This document shows, in pieces, positions 1 to 8,698 of a stretch of DNA of 64,000 nucleotides. The translations under genes were made by a program, and so were the position numbers. The stretch spans positions 1,240,001 through 1,304,000 of the forward strand of contig NZ_FQLF01000002.1 in NCBI RefSeq assembly GCF_900120175.1, read 5' to 3'. Each line of letters opens with the position of its first letter. The stretch's first letter is position 1. Under the pieces are notes generated by a model. The model did no database searches. It saw only the letters and a list, made by a program, of their open reading frames with translations, and was not told where the DNA came from. The stretch comes from Oceanicoccus sp. KOV_DT_Chl. Its GTDB lineage: Bacteria; Pseudomonadota; Gammaproteobacteria; Pseudomonadales; Dasaniaceae.

Positions 1-1
1 C

Positions 2-139
2 ACTGGCCTTGGCCCAACGGTCAACCGGGCTGGGTAATGATTGCGCTATCAGCGGCAACGACACAGCCAACTGGCTGCACAAACCAGTTACGACAACGCG
101 ACGGATAATTAATGACATATCTCTTATGTTATTTTTCAT
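2..139 (-). CDS. N-terminus of an exported protein, cut by window edge
   Basis: The frame is open from an ATG at 139 to the window edge, giving 46 residues that begin MKNNIRDMSLIIRR. A basic start is followed by a hydrophobic stretch (VVVTGLCSQLAVSLPLIAQS), which has the shape of a signal peptide. A second in-frame ATG lies at 118. A GAGTGAG stretch just upstream of 139 could be the ribosome site. It starts 59 bp after the stop of the two-partner-secretion transporter on the same strand, so it may be the secreted partner (TpsA/CdrA type), but too little is present to name it. The call rests on the signal-like composition and position only. Confidence 0.5.
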   Translation of the reverse strand, partial: MKNNIRDMSLIIRRVVVTGLCSQLAVSLPLIAQSLPSPVDRWAKAS

Positions 140-198
140 TGCTCACTCAAACCATCAACCATTTATCGCTAAAGACATTATTCATTAAAAAGTATTGG

Positions 199-1794
199 CT
201 AAAAAATCAACCTTATACTGGCCCGGGTCATTGCATTATTTTTTTCAACATCACCTTCCGCTTTAATCGCCACGCCACTATCTACCTTTATTTTTAATGC
301 ATTAAACAGCTGCGTACGCAGTGATAAACCATAACTGCTGATAATGAATTCATCATCCTGATCCGGTAGTGGTGACTTCAATCTGGCATAGGCCGAATCA
401 TAAAAAACGCCGACACGGGTGGCTTCAAACCATGTGCTTTCCTGCAATAAATCGGGTGTTTTCAGCTCAAGATTAAATACCGCGCCGTAGTCACCCTGAA
501 TTTGAGATTCATAATATCCTCTAACAGTATTTATCCCACCGGCACCAAATTGTTCATTACTCACTAGAGCTGAATCGGCTAATTGTGCGCGTATTTGGTG
601 ACTGACTTCCCAGCCATCGGTAAACAAATAGCTACGCTGCCAGTCGAATTTCCACAATAAAAAATTAGAGAGTGCCTGCGAGCGTTTCTCACCAAACTCT
701 TCTTCACTATTAACTACGCCACGAATACCCAGCACAAAATTTAATGACAAAATATCTTTAATAAAATCATCGCGGGTAAACATGTCGTATCCGCCAGACC
801 ACGACAAATAATCAATCGGAGTTTCCAGCGTTGAACCAGTGCCGGTATCGATGGTTTCGATAAAATCCTTATAATCAATGGCGATTGAAAAACTGTGTAG
901 TGCCGTCGGTTGCAAAACAAATGGATGACTGTAGCGCAGGGTGAAAATTGAGCCATCACCAAGTACGTTAATGCCATCGAGCGATGCCACCTCAGAATCA
1001 GAATCAATGGCAATAAACGACAGTTTTGCACCCAATTCATTCATTGGCAGTGAGTAACTCGCGGCGATCACCTGTACTTCATCGCGATTCTGCGGGCTAA
1101 TTTGCATCTGCAAAGACATATCGTGATGCTGCTGCCATAAATTTCGATAACTGATGTCCGCAGCCAATCGTTCAGAGGTCGTTCCCGCAGAATGATAATT
1201 GGTGAGTTCGATGCCGCCATGAACAGGCAACGAATCCTCTACACTTAGATCAACATCAATCGTGTTTGCTACAGGCCCTGGCTTTATCACCGGCACTACC
1301 ACCAAATCTGCATTGGCCATATTGACCTGTTGCTGGTCTTGTTGCAGTGAGGGTAAATGCAACACATTGCCTTCAGCCACCGAGGGCATTTTTCCCCGAA
1401 TTTCTTTTATAGAAAAATATTGGGCACCATCCACAGTGACACGCCGCACTCTGGCTTCAACCACCTTTAACTTAATCACGCCATTGACCACATCCTGTTC
1501 CGGCACTTCCACAAATACCGTGGGATACCCTTTATTACGGTACACACTTTGCAAAGCGCGGGCAGCGTTATCCACATCATCTACTTTACGGGTATAACCT
1601 AAAAACGGCGCCACGGCGCGCTCGACAACTGATTTTTCCAATAAGGTATTGCCCTCAACACTAAACTCTAAAATATCTAAAAATGTTAATGCTTGTGCAG
1701 TGCTCACTACAAACAAGAAAAATACAGCCAAGCACCATGGCCGTACTACATTAAAAAATTTTGCTATCGCTTTTACTTTCACAGGATCTCGCAC
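199..1794 (-). CDS. two-partner secretion transporter, TpsB/ShlB/FhaC family
   Basis: This is an outer-membrane translocator that exports one partner protein from the periplasm. The 531 residues begin with a signal sequence (hydrophobic core about residues 20-35), followed by two POTRA-like regions (about 37-190) and a C-terminal beta-barrel. The family motif VRGY is at about residues 424-427 and the protein ends in the aromatic F typical of outer-membrane barrels. The most upstream start is GTG at 1794; a GTG at 1782 is also possible because neither has a strong ribosome site. The same-strand exported protein immediately downstream (139-2) fits a TpsB-TpsA pair. Family assignment is firm; the substrate is not visible. 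Confidence 0.87.
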   Translation of the reverse strand: MRDPVKVKAIAKFFNVVRPWCLAVFFLFVVSTAQALTFLDILEFSVEGNTLLEKSVVERAVAPFLGYTRKVDDVDNAARALQSVYRNKGYPTVFVEVPEQDVVNGVIKLKVVEARVRRVTVDGAQYFSIKEIRGKMPSVAEGNVLHLPSLQQDQQQVNMANADLVVVPVIKPGPVANTIDVDLSVEDSLPVHGGIELTNYHSAGTTSERLAADISYRNLWQQHHDMSLQMQISPQNRDEVQVIAASYSLPMNELGAKLSFIAIDSDSEVASLDGINVLGDGSIFTLRYSHPFVLQPTALHSFSIAIDYKDFIETIDTGTGSTLETPIDYLSWSGGYDMFTRDDFIKDILSLNFVLGIRGVVNSEEEFGEKRSQALSNFLLWKFDWQRSYLFTDGWEVSHQIRAQLADSALVSNEQFGAGGINTVRGYYESQIQGDYGAVFNLELKTPDLLQESTWFEATRVGVFYDSAYARLKSPLPDQDDEFIISSYGLSLRTQLFNALKIKVDSGVAIKAEGDVEKNNAMTRASIRLIF

Positions 1795-1852
1795 AACGGT
1801 GTAATTATTTTTAGGGGCAATTGGGCTATTTAAAAATTACAGAGGAGATAAT

Positions 1853-1884
1853 AAAAAAAGGGGCAGCTTACAGAGCCGCCCCTT
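1853..1884 (-). terminator. Rho-independent terminator
   Basis: On the minus strand AAGGGGCGGCT pairs with AGCTGCCCCTT around the loop CTGTA, with one G-U pair, and is followed by a T-rich tail. It lies directly after the stop of the PstS-like gene, so it should end the riboswitch-controlled transcript before the TpsB gene. Confidence 0.85.
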
Positions 1885-1895
1885 AGGCTTAACTA

Positions 1896-3448
1896 TTACT
1901 TGATAGAAACATCCACTTTATCAACCAGTTCTTGAGACTTACAAGAACTTGGACCCACTAGACCTTTGTTGAAAGGCATTACCGGGTTGTTTGCATCGAA
2001 AGGAATAGTCGGTACCAAACCACCTGCTGCAAAGGCTAATGAACCCGAGTTAGCAGGTGAAGCGCCATCATAAAACTGTGGGAAAGCAACAGAAGTTTTC
2101 AGACTAGCGTTAAAATCTTTAACAGAATCAATACTGCGAGCTTTGTTTACAAACGCTTCAGCAAAAGCCAGCTTCTGACCCGTTACAACCGTACTTTCCC
2201 ATTGAATTGATGCAGCAGCCCAGTTTTTATATAAACCAGCAGCAACGTTTTCTAATGTTGGCAGTACGCCATCAATAGCTAGATACTTAAACTGGTTACG
2301 GTCAGTTCTGGTTTCAGCTACTTTTTCTACCGACTGCACACCGAGTGACCAGTAACCTTTTGAAGCCAGACCGGTTACACACTTACCCATGTCGGAAGAG
2401 CCTTTGGCCCAATGTACCCAAGGTGCTGCAACTGGCTCAATGCCACCATCATCCAAACAGGCTTTTTCATCTTCAGAGAAAGGTAAATCAGCCGCCGTTA
2501 AAGTTTGTCCTTCATCGCCACACTCCAACTCTTCATCGGCAATTTCATCCAAATCATAGGGTGCGTCGTAAACATTTTGTATACCATCAGTATCAGCAGC
2601 AGTGAGGAAACCTACAAAGTTTTTGTTACCAGCACCACGGTAGGAACAAGCATTTTTCATATAGAAAGCGTTAAACTGTGCTTGAGTACCTGAACCAGGG
2701 GTCCGTAAACAAACGCTTACTTCGTCATTCCCTTGGCCAGCAGCTGTAGCAATTCCCACACCCGTATTACCTACCAGCGTGTCCCAACTGGAAATTTTAC
2801 CCGCGAACAAGTTAGCAATAATATCTGAAGATAAAGTTGGCATATTGGCAACATCATCAGAGCCAATAGTCAGTCCCTGAGCTTGCTGCAGAGCGTTACG
2901 CAACCCTATTGATGCCACTACACCAAAGGTCTGGGCATTAACGGTATTAACTGTCAATTGCGTGCCATCAAAACTTCTTGAACCGTTAGCCGCAATTTTA
3001 AACAGCTCAGGTTCAACATCGGAAACACCAATTTGAGCCTGCAGATTCACATTGGCATTAGTACAATCGTAAGTACCACCATTAACTGTACCTACAACAC
3101 AGGTAGACAGATCTAAAAATGGCACGCTGGTTTTATTGGCAACGGGGCAACGCCGGCAGAGGAACCACTGGAGTTTTTCATGAACAATACATCCAGATCA
3201 GTAGCAATACCGGCAACACTGCCACCAGGTACGGTACAACCAAAACCGCGAGCCACATCAGATGGTTGATAAAATGAATCCAGAGTAGCTGGATCACACA
3301 ACTCTTCTACATAAGCCTGAAACTGGTTATCAACCGCAGTCGCACCAGACACGCGTACCTCCAGATCATATGAAGCAGTAGGTGCCAAGGCGAATACCTG
3401 GCTAGTTGCAATCGCTGCCACAGCAGCTGTTAACAATTTAATTTTCAT
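1896..3448 (-). CDS. secreted PstS-like substrate-binding-fold protein, frameshifted in this sequence
   Basis: Two overlapping frames (3448-3113 and 3125-1896) join into one protein of about 517 residues if one base is restored in the GGGG run (plus strand) at 3144-3147; the joined reading is GVAPVANKTSVPFLDL. The N-terminus (MKIKLLTAAVAAIATSQVFA) is a clean signal peptide with GAGGA eight bases before the ATG. The mature part starts with an RVSGATA motif and carries a GSGTQAQF segment reminiscent of phosphate-binding (PstS-type) periplasmic proteins. No permease or ATPase is nearby, so a transport role is doubtful; a secreted or surface role is inferred from its place behind the VPxPA-CTERM gene. 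Substrate unknown. Confidence 0.7.
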
Positions 3449-3502
3449 TTCTTTATCCTCAACATGTATTTAAAAACGGAACTTGTGTTTTTTAAGCGTA
3501 AC

Positions 3503-3545
3503 TTTCCCGCTCACAGCAAAGTGAGATAAGCAATGAAGCGGGAAA
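3503..3545 (-). terminator. hairpin between the VPxPA-CTERM and PstS-like genes
   Basis: TTTCCCGCT and AGCGGGAAA form a perfect 9-bp stem around a 25-base loop. There is no proper T-tract on the minus strand, so it may be a partial terminator or an mRNA-stabilising hairpin that lowers expression of the downstream gene relative to the upstream one. Confidence 0.45.
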
Positions 3546-3551
3546 TTAAAA

Positions 3552-4379
3552 TTAAGAGTGAGTTTTGCGCTTGCGTCCGATACCAGCCAGGCCTAATAAC
3601 GCAGAACCGAACAACCAAGCCGCAGCAGGAACAGGAACGGCCGCTACAGGTGCGTTATAGGTCAATTCATTACCAGCCAGAGTCCATGAACCAAAATTGA
3701 CAACATGCCAAAGATCATCACCAAATCCGGTGCCATCACCAACCATATCGTACCTATCATCAAACAACTGCAGCCCATAAAAATCCATAGTGCCATCGTT
3801 CACACCAGCCGCCGTGTCAAAATTGAAAGTGTTGGCCATTGCGTACATACCTTCACCCCAGGAAGCTTCACCAAAAAAATCAATACCTGTTAACTGATAC
3901 ACATCAGTAATAGAATTATCTGAAGCATTAAGTTTGGTTTGCAACGATTGATATGCATTGTCAATATTAGTATTTATCTGACCCTCATCTGTAGCAGTAA
4001 TTTCCCGGTTGGCAGTCAACAATAATCCAGCATTATTACGCCACTGATTAGCGGGAAACAGATCACGATCAAATTCATTGGTTGTTTTATCAGTGTTAGC
4101 TCCGTTGATTGTCCACTTAATATCACCAGCTCCTAGCGCATCCAGCGCCGTCTGGTTAATAGAAAGAGTCTGTCCATCACTGATAACACCTGTGCCGTAC
4201 AGCAGATCAGAAACATACAGGTTCAAGTCCTGCACAAAGGAGGTTTGATTATCATTGTTCCACATGGTGATAAACAGCTCACCAGCTTCGTTATTAGAAG
4301 TACTGCCCAACTGCAAAGCAGCATTTGCACCACTACTAGCCGCTGCAATAGCCATTGATAAAGCAAATAATTTCTTCAT
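3552..4379 (-). CDS. VPxPA/PEP-CTERM sorted surface protein
   Basis: This is a 275-residue exported protein with a signal peptide (MKKLFALSMAIAAASSGANA) and a C-terminal tripartite sorting signal: the motif VPVPAAAW, a hydrophobic helix (LFGSALLGLAGIG) and a basic tail (RKRK). Such tails are recognised by exosortase-type enzymes, linked in the family to surface display and biofilm or EPS production. The middle is rich in Asn and Asp and I recognise no domain in it. The start was set to ATG at 4379 rather than the TTG at 4391 because GGAG lies seven bases before that ATG. A c-di-GMP-I riboswitch precedes it. No exosortase gene is in the window. Confidence 0.82.
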   Translation of the reverse strand: MKKLFALSMAIAAASSGANAALQLGSTSNNEAGELFITMWNNDNQTSFVQDLNLYVSDLLYGTGVISDGQTLSINQTALDALGAGDIKWTINGANTDKTTNEFDRDLFPANQWRNNAGLLLTANREITATDEGQINTNIDNAYQSLQTKLNASDNSITDVYQLTGIDFFGEASWGEGMYAMANTFNFDTAAGVNDGTMDFYGLQLFDDRYDMVGDGTGFGDDLWHVVNFGSWTLAGNELTYNAPVAAVPVPAAAWLFGSALLGLAGIGRKRKTHS

Positions 4380-4535
4380 TTTTTTCTCCAAGAGTCCTAG
4401 TTAATAGTTCAGCAGGTAACTCCCACTTTCTCGAGGGGGAACACCTAATTTCGATTTATTTACCGATTATAAAAATCATAAATCGGATACTGTGGGGCTT
4501 GAAAATATCTAAACAACAAGCTCTCCAGCCCCTTA

Positions 4536-4615
4536 CTATCGCAACCCGGCTGTCTTTTTTATTATGAAGACCCTAGGCTTTCCGAACCTGCCTCGCGACA
4601 GGGTTGGCTATCTCA
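4536..4615 (-). promoter_or_regulatory. c-di-GMP-I (GEMM) riboswitch aptamer
   Basis: Read on the minus strand, the element runs GATAGCCAACC, then a six-pair stem CCTGTC/GGCAGG closed by a GCGA (GNRA) tetraloop, then GGAAAGCCTAGGGTCTT, an A-rich loop, AAGACAGCC and GGGTTGCGATAG. These are the conserved blocks of the GEMM-I aptamer, including the tetraloop and its receptor stem. Just downstream GGGGCTGGAG can pair with AAGCCCC (4493-4532), a possible expression platform. It lies about 160 bases before the VPxPA-CTERM gene. Class is assigned from pattern memory; the exact ligand-contact base deciding c-di-GMP against cGAMP was not resolved. Confidence 0.85.
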
Positions 4616-5067
4616 GCGAACCGAAGCTATGTCCCTATAGCCTCAATTGCACCTATTTTTTAACAAGCTTTTATTGATTTTTTGTGCTGATTTTATGAAT
4701 CCTTTATGAATCACGGACAAGCAGCACAAACACCAATCCTTGGCGACGTGGAGAGACTAAATTGAGGAAGTTACAATTATGTGTACAAGTTATTAAATCC
4801 AAGAAGTTTCACAGTAATTTCACTGAACTGAAATATATGTAATACAGGTGCCATACAAATGTAATTTTTAATTCGGGAAAAATTTCGAACTGAAAATCAT
4901 AATTTCCAGCGAAAGATCAGAAGAGGATATATGTAGGAATAAAAAATATTGTCTAATTAACGTATACACTACAGAGATTAAATAAATTTTATAGCCTCTG
5001 GTTATTTATGAATCCACTCGGCGACAAATGAATCCTGTTCACCTTTATTAATATAACGAAGGTCTTA
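4616..5067. other. AT-rich intergenic stretch
   Basis: No ORF or RNA was recognised here. The stretch is AT-rich, carries a short direct repeat (TTTATGAATC, about 4692-4713) and should contain the minus-strand promoter for the riboswitch transcript, but no convincing -35/-10 pair was found. Confidence 0.4.
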
Positions 5068-6543
5068 CTAAGAATTATACTCATCTTTCACCGCTGGCTC
5101 TGGATGTATGTCAAGCAACGGAATTGTGTGACCGCTGTATTCGATAATACGCACATGGCTACGTTTCAGGTTTCTCGGCTCAGATACCCCGCAGGAATGT
5201 GCAATCATACCCACGTCATAAACAATTTTTTGCGCGTAACGCTCAACCCGCAATGCTTTATCTGCCGGTACTAACCCGCGCTGCAAATCAGCATCGTGGG
5301 TGGTGATACCCGTAGGACAAGTATTTTTATTGCATTGCAATGCCTGAATACAGCCTAGCGCAAACATAAAGCCACGCGCTGTGGTTACAAAATCTGCTCC
5401 CACAGCTAACGCCAACGCCACTTTACCTGGTGTAATGAGTTTTCCGGCAGCAATAACGCGAATACGATCGCGCAACCCAAAACTCAGCAATGCATTCACC
5501 ACCAATGGCAAACTTTCACTCAATGGCATACCCACGTAATCCATTAACGCCTGCGGTGCGGCTCCGGTGCCACCATCAGCACTGTCCAAAGTTATAAAGT
5601 CTGGCGCACTGGCAATACCGCGACGATGAATCTCGGTAAACAAATCCTGAAAAAACTCAATGCCTCCTACCACCATTTTGAAACCTACCGGTTTACCCGT
5701 TACCTTACGCACTCTCTCGATCATATCCAAAAGATCGGCAACGGAACGAATATCTTCGTGGCCATTGGGGCTTATTGAATCATGGCCAACAGCAATACCT
5801 CGAATAAGTGCAACTTCCTCTGTCACTTTAGCACCGGGCAAGATACCGCCTTTGCCCGGCTTCGCCCCCTGGCTCATTTTTATTTCGAACATACGTACTT
5901 GTTCGTGACTGGCTATTGCTTTTAATTTTTCGTCACTGAGATTACCGTCCGCATCGCGCACCCCGTATTTGGCTGTGCCAATTTGATAGACGATATCGCA
6001 ACCACCTTCAAGGTGGTATGACGATAAACCCCCTTCACCAGTATTGAGCCAAATCCCTGCCGCTTTTGCGCCCTTTGATAGGGCTATAACTGCTGGTTGC
6101 GATATCGCACCAAAACTCATTGCCGAAACATTAATAATGGAATGCGTACTATAGGGCTGCTCGCAGTAGCCTTCACCAATAGTAATAGAACGCGGCTTGG
6201 CCACATCTTTTGATAAGGCGGGAAAAGGACTATTCAAAAATATCGCCTCACCTTTTTGATTCAAGGGGCGAGTAGAACCAAAAGCTATGGTGGTGTCTAC
6301 GTTCTTTGCCGCACGATAAACCCAGGATCGCTCTGCTCGATTAAAAGGCAGCTCTTCGCGATCCATCGCAAAAAAATACTGGCGAAAAAATTCGCCCATA
6401 TGCTCAAAGAAATAGCGAAAACGCCCAACTACCGGATAATTTCGACGGATAGTTTGGGTGGTTTGGGTAACGTCAATAAAGTAGATAACAGCAATAGCAA
6501 GCAAGCTAAGAACAAAGATCAGAAAAAAAATCAACGCCCCCAC
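5068..6543 (-). CDS. FMN-binding glutamate-synthase-domain protein, membrane-anchored
   Basis: The 491-residue protein has an N-terminal membrane helix (about residues 3-23) followed by a glutamate synthase (GltS/GltB-type) FMN barrel. The cluster motif C-x5-C-x4-C (C398, C404, C409, in CNKNTCPTG) matches the 3Fe-4S site of glutamate synthase. There is no glutaminase domain and no GltD partner nearby, so classical GOGAT activity cannot be assumed; such stand-alone proteins are widespread with undefined substrate. Start: GTG at 6543 is the first possible because a TGA precedes it; a TTG at 6534 is an alternative. It overlaps a 16-residue reading frame and follows a 45-residue membrane protein, suggesting coupling. 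Confidence 0.85.
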   Translation of the reverse strand: MGALIFFLIFVLSLLAIAVIYFIDVTQTTQTIRRNYPVVGRFRYFFEHMGEFFRQYFFAMDREELPFNRAERSWVYRAAKNVDTTIAFGSTRPLNQKGEAIFLNSPFPALSKDVAKPRSITIGEGYCEQPYSTHSIINVSAMSFGAISQPAVIALSKGAKAAGIWLNTGEGGLSSYHLEGGCDIVYQIGTAKYGVRDADGNLSDEKLKAIASHEQVRMFEIKMSQGAKPGKGGILPGAKVTEEVALIRGIAVGHDSISPNGHEDIRSVADLLDMIERVRKVTGKPVGFKMVVGGIEFFQDLFTEIHRRGIASAPDFITLDSADGGTGAAPQALMDYVGMPLSESLPLVVNALLSFGLRDRIRVIAAGKLITPGKVALALAVGADFVTTARGFMFALGCIQALQCNKNTCPTGITTHDADLQRGLVPADKALRVERYAQKIVYDVGMIAHSCGVSEPRNLKRSHVRIIEYSGHTIPLLDIHPEPAVKDEYNS

Positions 6544-6581
6544 TCAATGACTGACTGGGCAAACTGATGTACATCACTCAT
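6531..6581 (-). CDS. possible 16-residue coupled leader ORF
   Basis: ATG at 6581 overlaps the stop of the small membrane protein (TATGAG) and reads MSDVHQFAQSVIEWGR before a TGA that overlaps the start region of the glutamate-synthase-like gene. Its only support is the stop-start overlap at both ends, so it may be a translational coupling device or chance. Confidence 0.25.
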   Translation of the reverse strand: MSDVHQFAQSVIEWGR

Positions 6582-6715
6582 AGTTCTGTCCTGAAATTAA
6601 TTATTAGGTTGCCAGACTTTGTTACTGCCGGCACGTATAAATAATAGGCATACAACCCGGCGACAAAAAGAATCACCAGTAGGAGTAAAGCGATTATTCT
6701 TTTAAGCCTGCGCAT
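6578..6715 (-). CDS. small single-pass membrane protein, 45 residues
   Basis: The frame reads MRRLKRIIALLLLVILFVAG, then LYAYYLYVPAVTKSG and a short polar tail. A basic start and one hydrophobic helix give a clear inside-in topology for a bitopic membrane peptide. It overlaps the next short frame by four bases and lies about 35 bp upstream of the membrane-anchored glutamate-synthase-like protein, so it may be a small partner of that enzyme. No homologue is recalled; the evidence is composition and coupling. Confidence 0.5.
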   Translation of the reverse strand: MRRLKRIIALLLLVILFVAGLYAYYLYVPAVTKSGNLIINFRTEL

Positions 6716-6765
6716 CTAAATTTCAACCATTGCTGCTTTATTGTAATGAGGGCAGCAGAGGCTAA

Positions 6766-7724
6766 TTAATACAATTTGGCTTCGCCTTCCGGTCGAGTTT
6801 TAAAACGTTTATGTAGCCACAGGTATTGCTCTGGATACTGTTTGGCAATACTTTCTACCCATTCATTAAATTGTGTAGCATCTTGCACGTCATCACCACT
6901 GGGAATATCCAGCGGCTCATAAACCGTGACCTTATAACGTCCACTATCACGGACAAATGAAATAGGAATAACTGCCGCTTTCGCCATCGCCGAAATTCGG
7001 GATGTCGCGGTAATAGTCGCCGTTGGAATATTAAAAAAGGGCACAAACACACTATCCTGCGGACCGTAATCCTGATCCGGTGCATACCACAGCACCCGCC
7101 CTTTTCTTAAGGAGCGCATCATGCTGCGCACATCTTTATGCGATATACAATCATCCATAAAACTTTCACGACTGCGGGTCATAAATAAATTAAACAGCAT
7201 ATTGTTATGCGGTCTATGCACAAAATCAAAATTCACTTTTAAACCTAATAAGGCGCCGGCCAAATCCAGAATGGCAAAATGCCCCCGACTAACAATACGC
7301 CTTGTCCACGCTCGGCAGCTGCAGCCAAATGCTCCAAACCACTGAAGTCGACTCGCTTGGCAAACCATTGATTGGGACGCATCCAGGCCATTGCTGTTTC
7401 TAACATCCCCTGCCCATAGGATTTAAACGTTCGCTTCACCAGCAATTGTTGTTCGGTAGCAGACAGCTCGGGGAAACACAGGCGAATATTCACTTCACAG
7501 ACATGCCGCCGTGATTTTGCTAATCGGTAGGTCAAGGAACCCAAAGCGCTGCCTAAAGCCATTTGCAATGCATAGGGTAAACGGGTTACCAGCCACATTA
7601 GCGCCATACCAAACCAGACAGACCAATATTGGGGCGCTATAAAATCAGAATATTTTTGCTGCTTGGCAATCGCAGAATTTTTCCGGATTGCTCTTCTTTG
7701 TTCACGTCGATTCACAGTCTTCAA
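6766..7724 (-). CDS. lpxL: lipid A biosynthesis acyltransferase (LpxL/HtrB family), frameshifted in this sequence
   Basis: This inner-membrane enzyme adds a secondary acyl chain to Kdo2-lipid IVA. The gene is split into 7724-7245 and 7368-6766; restoring one base in the CCCCC run (plus strand) at 7282-7286 gives GVLLVGGHFAILDL, which recreates the family HX4D catalytic motif (HFAILD) exactly at the break. The restored length of about 319 residues fits the family. Downstream motifs such as RKGRVLWYAPDQDYG and FFNIPTATIT are typical. The start is uncertain (TTG at 7724 is the first possible). Paralogues LpxP and LpxM cannot be excluded. The break is probably a sequencing error. Confidence 0.82.
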
Positions 7725-7918
7725 AGCATGTAGTGAGTGGGGAGATAGAGTTTAAACCGAATTTGATTTGATTACTCGCCAGTGAGGGGATAATTTCGCC
7801 CTAAGGCTCCGGATTGGTCAGGCAATTGCAACTAACAATGTCCTATATTGAGTTACGCCAACGCCACCCAATCACAATTAACCTCTGCTAGCACGCACCC
7901 GTTCAAAGTGCGACGCGA

Positions 7919-8185
7919 TCAAACCACCCCGACCAAAGCACCCGCTGCCGCGGCAAAAAATGACCATTCGATACCGATGGTCACCGGTGCATAAGCCAAT
8001 AAAGCCAAGCCCCCAACCCCATTGCACCAACCCCAGCATACATTCACCACGGGGCTGGAATCCCCCACACCGGGAGGCGATGCAAAGGGGGAAGGAAATA
8101 ATTCGCCACGCATACCGGCTGCCAGATGTGGAACCGCATTGATCATCAATGCACCTGCTGCAAAATCAGCCAATAAATCAAGCAT
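7919..8185 (-). CDS. small conserved-looking membrane protein, possibly frameshifted at its end
   Basis: The 88-residue protein has two hydrophobic segments (about 1-22 and 50-85) around a polar PSPFASPPGVGDSSPVVN stretch, a pattern I recall from small uncharacterised proteobacterial membrane proteins. It ends abruptly as GALVGVV. Adding one base near 7921-7923 would continue it as LIASHFERVRASRG to a stop at 7878, which looks like the natural end, so the C-terminus is probably truncated by a missing base. AGG lies seven bases before the ATG. Function unknown. Confidence 0.6.
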   Translation of the reverse strand: MLDLLADFAAGALMINAVPHLAAGMRGELFPSPFASPPGVGDSSPVVNVCWGWCNGVGGLALLAYAPVTIGIEWSFFAAAAGALVGVV

Positions 8186-8229
8186 AAAAAAACCTATCGT
8201 TATGTATGTAACGGCACCGTTTCAAAAAC

Positions 8230-8625
8230 TTAAGGCAATCCATTCTCATACGCTGTAATGCCCGTGGGCAATTTTTCCCAACGGGCTTTAGAACCTACAA
8301 ACAGGTGATAGCCAATGTCGATGTCAGGGTCACCATCAATACACCCCAGCATCACCCCATGAACTTCACCTTTATAGGTACCACATAGTGTTGATCCGCA
8401 GCGACTGCAAAACTGCAAACCAAAATCAGGCTGGGATTGATAACTAGTGAGTAAGTCAGCACCTTGCAACCAGCAAAACCCAGCCGCGTCGACCAATGCG
8501 TAAGATGATGCCTGCGAACTAAACGCTTTTCTACAGCGCGAACAATGACAAGATCGCGCATCCTTCAGGCTACCCTCTAGCTGATATTTAATACTGCCAC
8601 AAAAACATTCTCCAGTGATGGGCAT
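8230..8625 (-). CDS. GFA (CENP-V) family zinc-binding protein
   Basis: The 131-residue protein has the glutathione-dependent formaldehyde-activating enzyme fold. Zinc-ligand cysteines are seen as CFCG (residues 7-10), CHCSRC (about 26-31) and CSRCG (about 73-77). The founding member binds formaldehyde adducts of glutathione, but most of this large family is uncharacterised and no formaldehyde dehydrogenase lies nearby. Stand-alone gene. Confidence 0.85.
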   Translation of the reverse strand: MPITGECFCGSIKYQLEGSLKDARSCHCSRCRKAFSSQASSYALVDAAGFCWLQGADLLTSYQSQPDFGLQFCSRCGSTLCGTYKGEVHGVMLGCIDGDPDIDIGYHLFVGSKARWEKLPTGITAYENGLP

Positions 8626-8698
8626 GGTTACTCCTAATTATTTGGAAATGGCTGATAATGATCAGCTCTTACACAAGGCAGAAAGTAGGCACTACCAA

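Noticed and set aside
1262-1597. Open frame on the plus strand inside the TpsB gene
   Set aside because: Shadow of the minus-strand barrel protein; no ribosome site and no recognisable protein pattern.
4661-5067. A small RNA gene in the AT-rich stretch upstream of the riboswitch
   Set aside because: No promoter-terminator pair or stable hairpin was found.
7919-8185. A pore-forming peptide or toxin
   Set aside because: Two hydrophobic segments and a conserved-looking polar motif fit a small membrane protein; the abrupt end is explained by one missing base.
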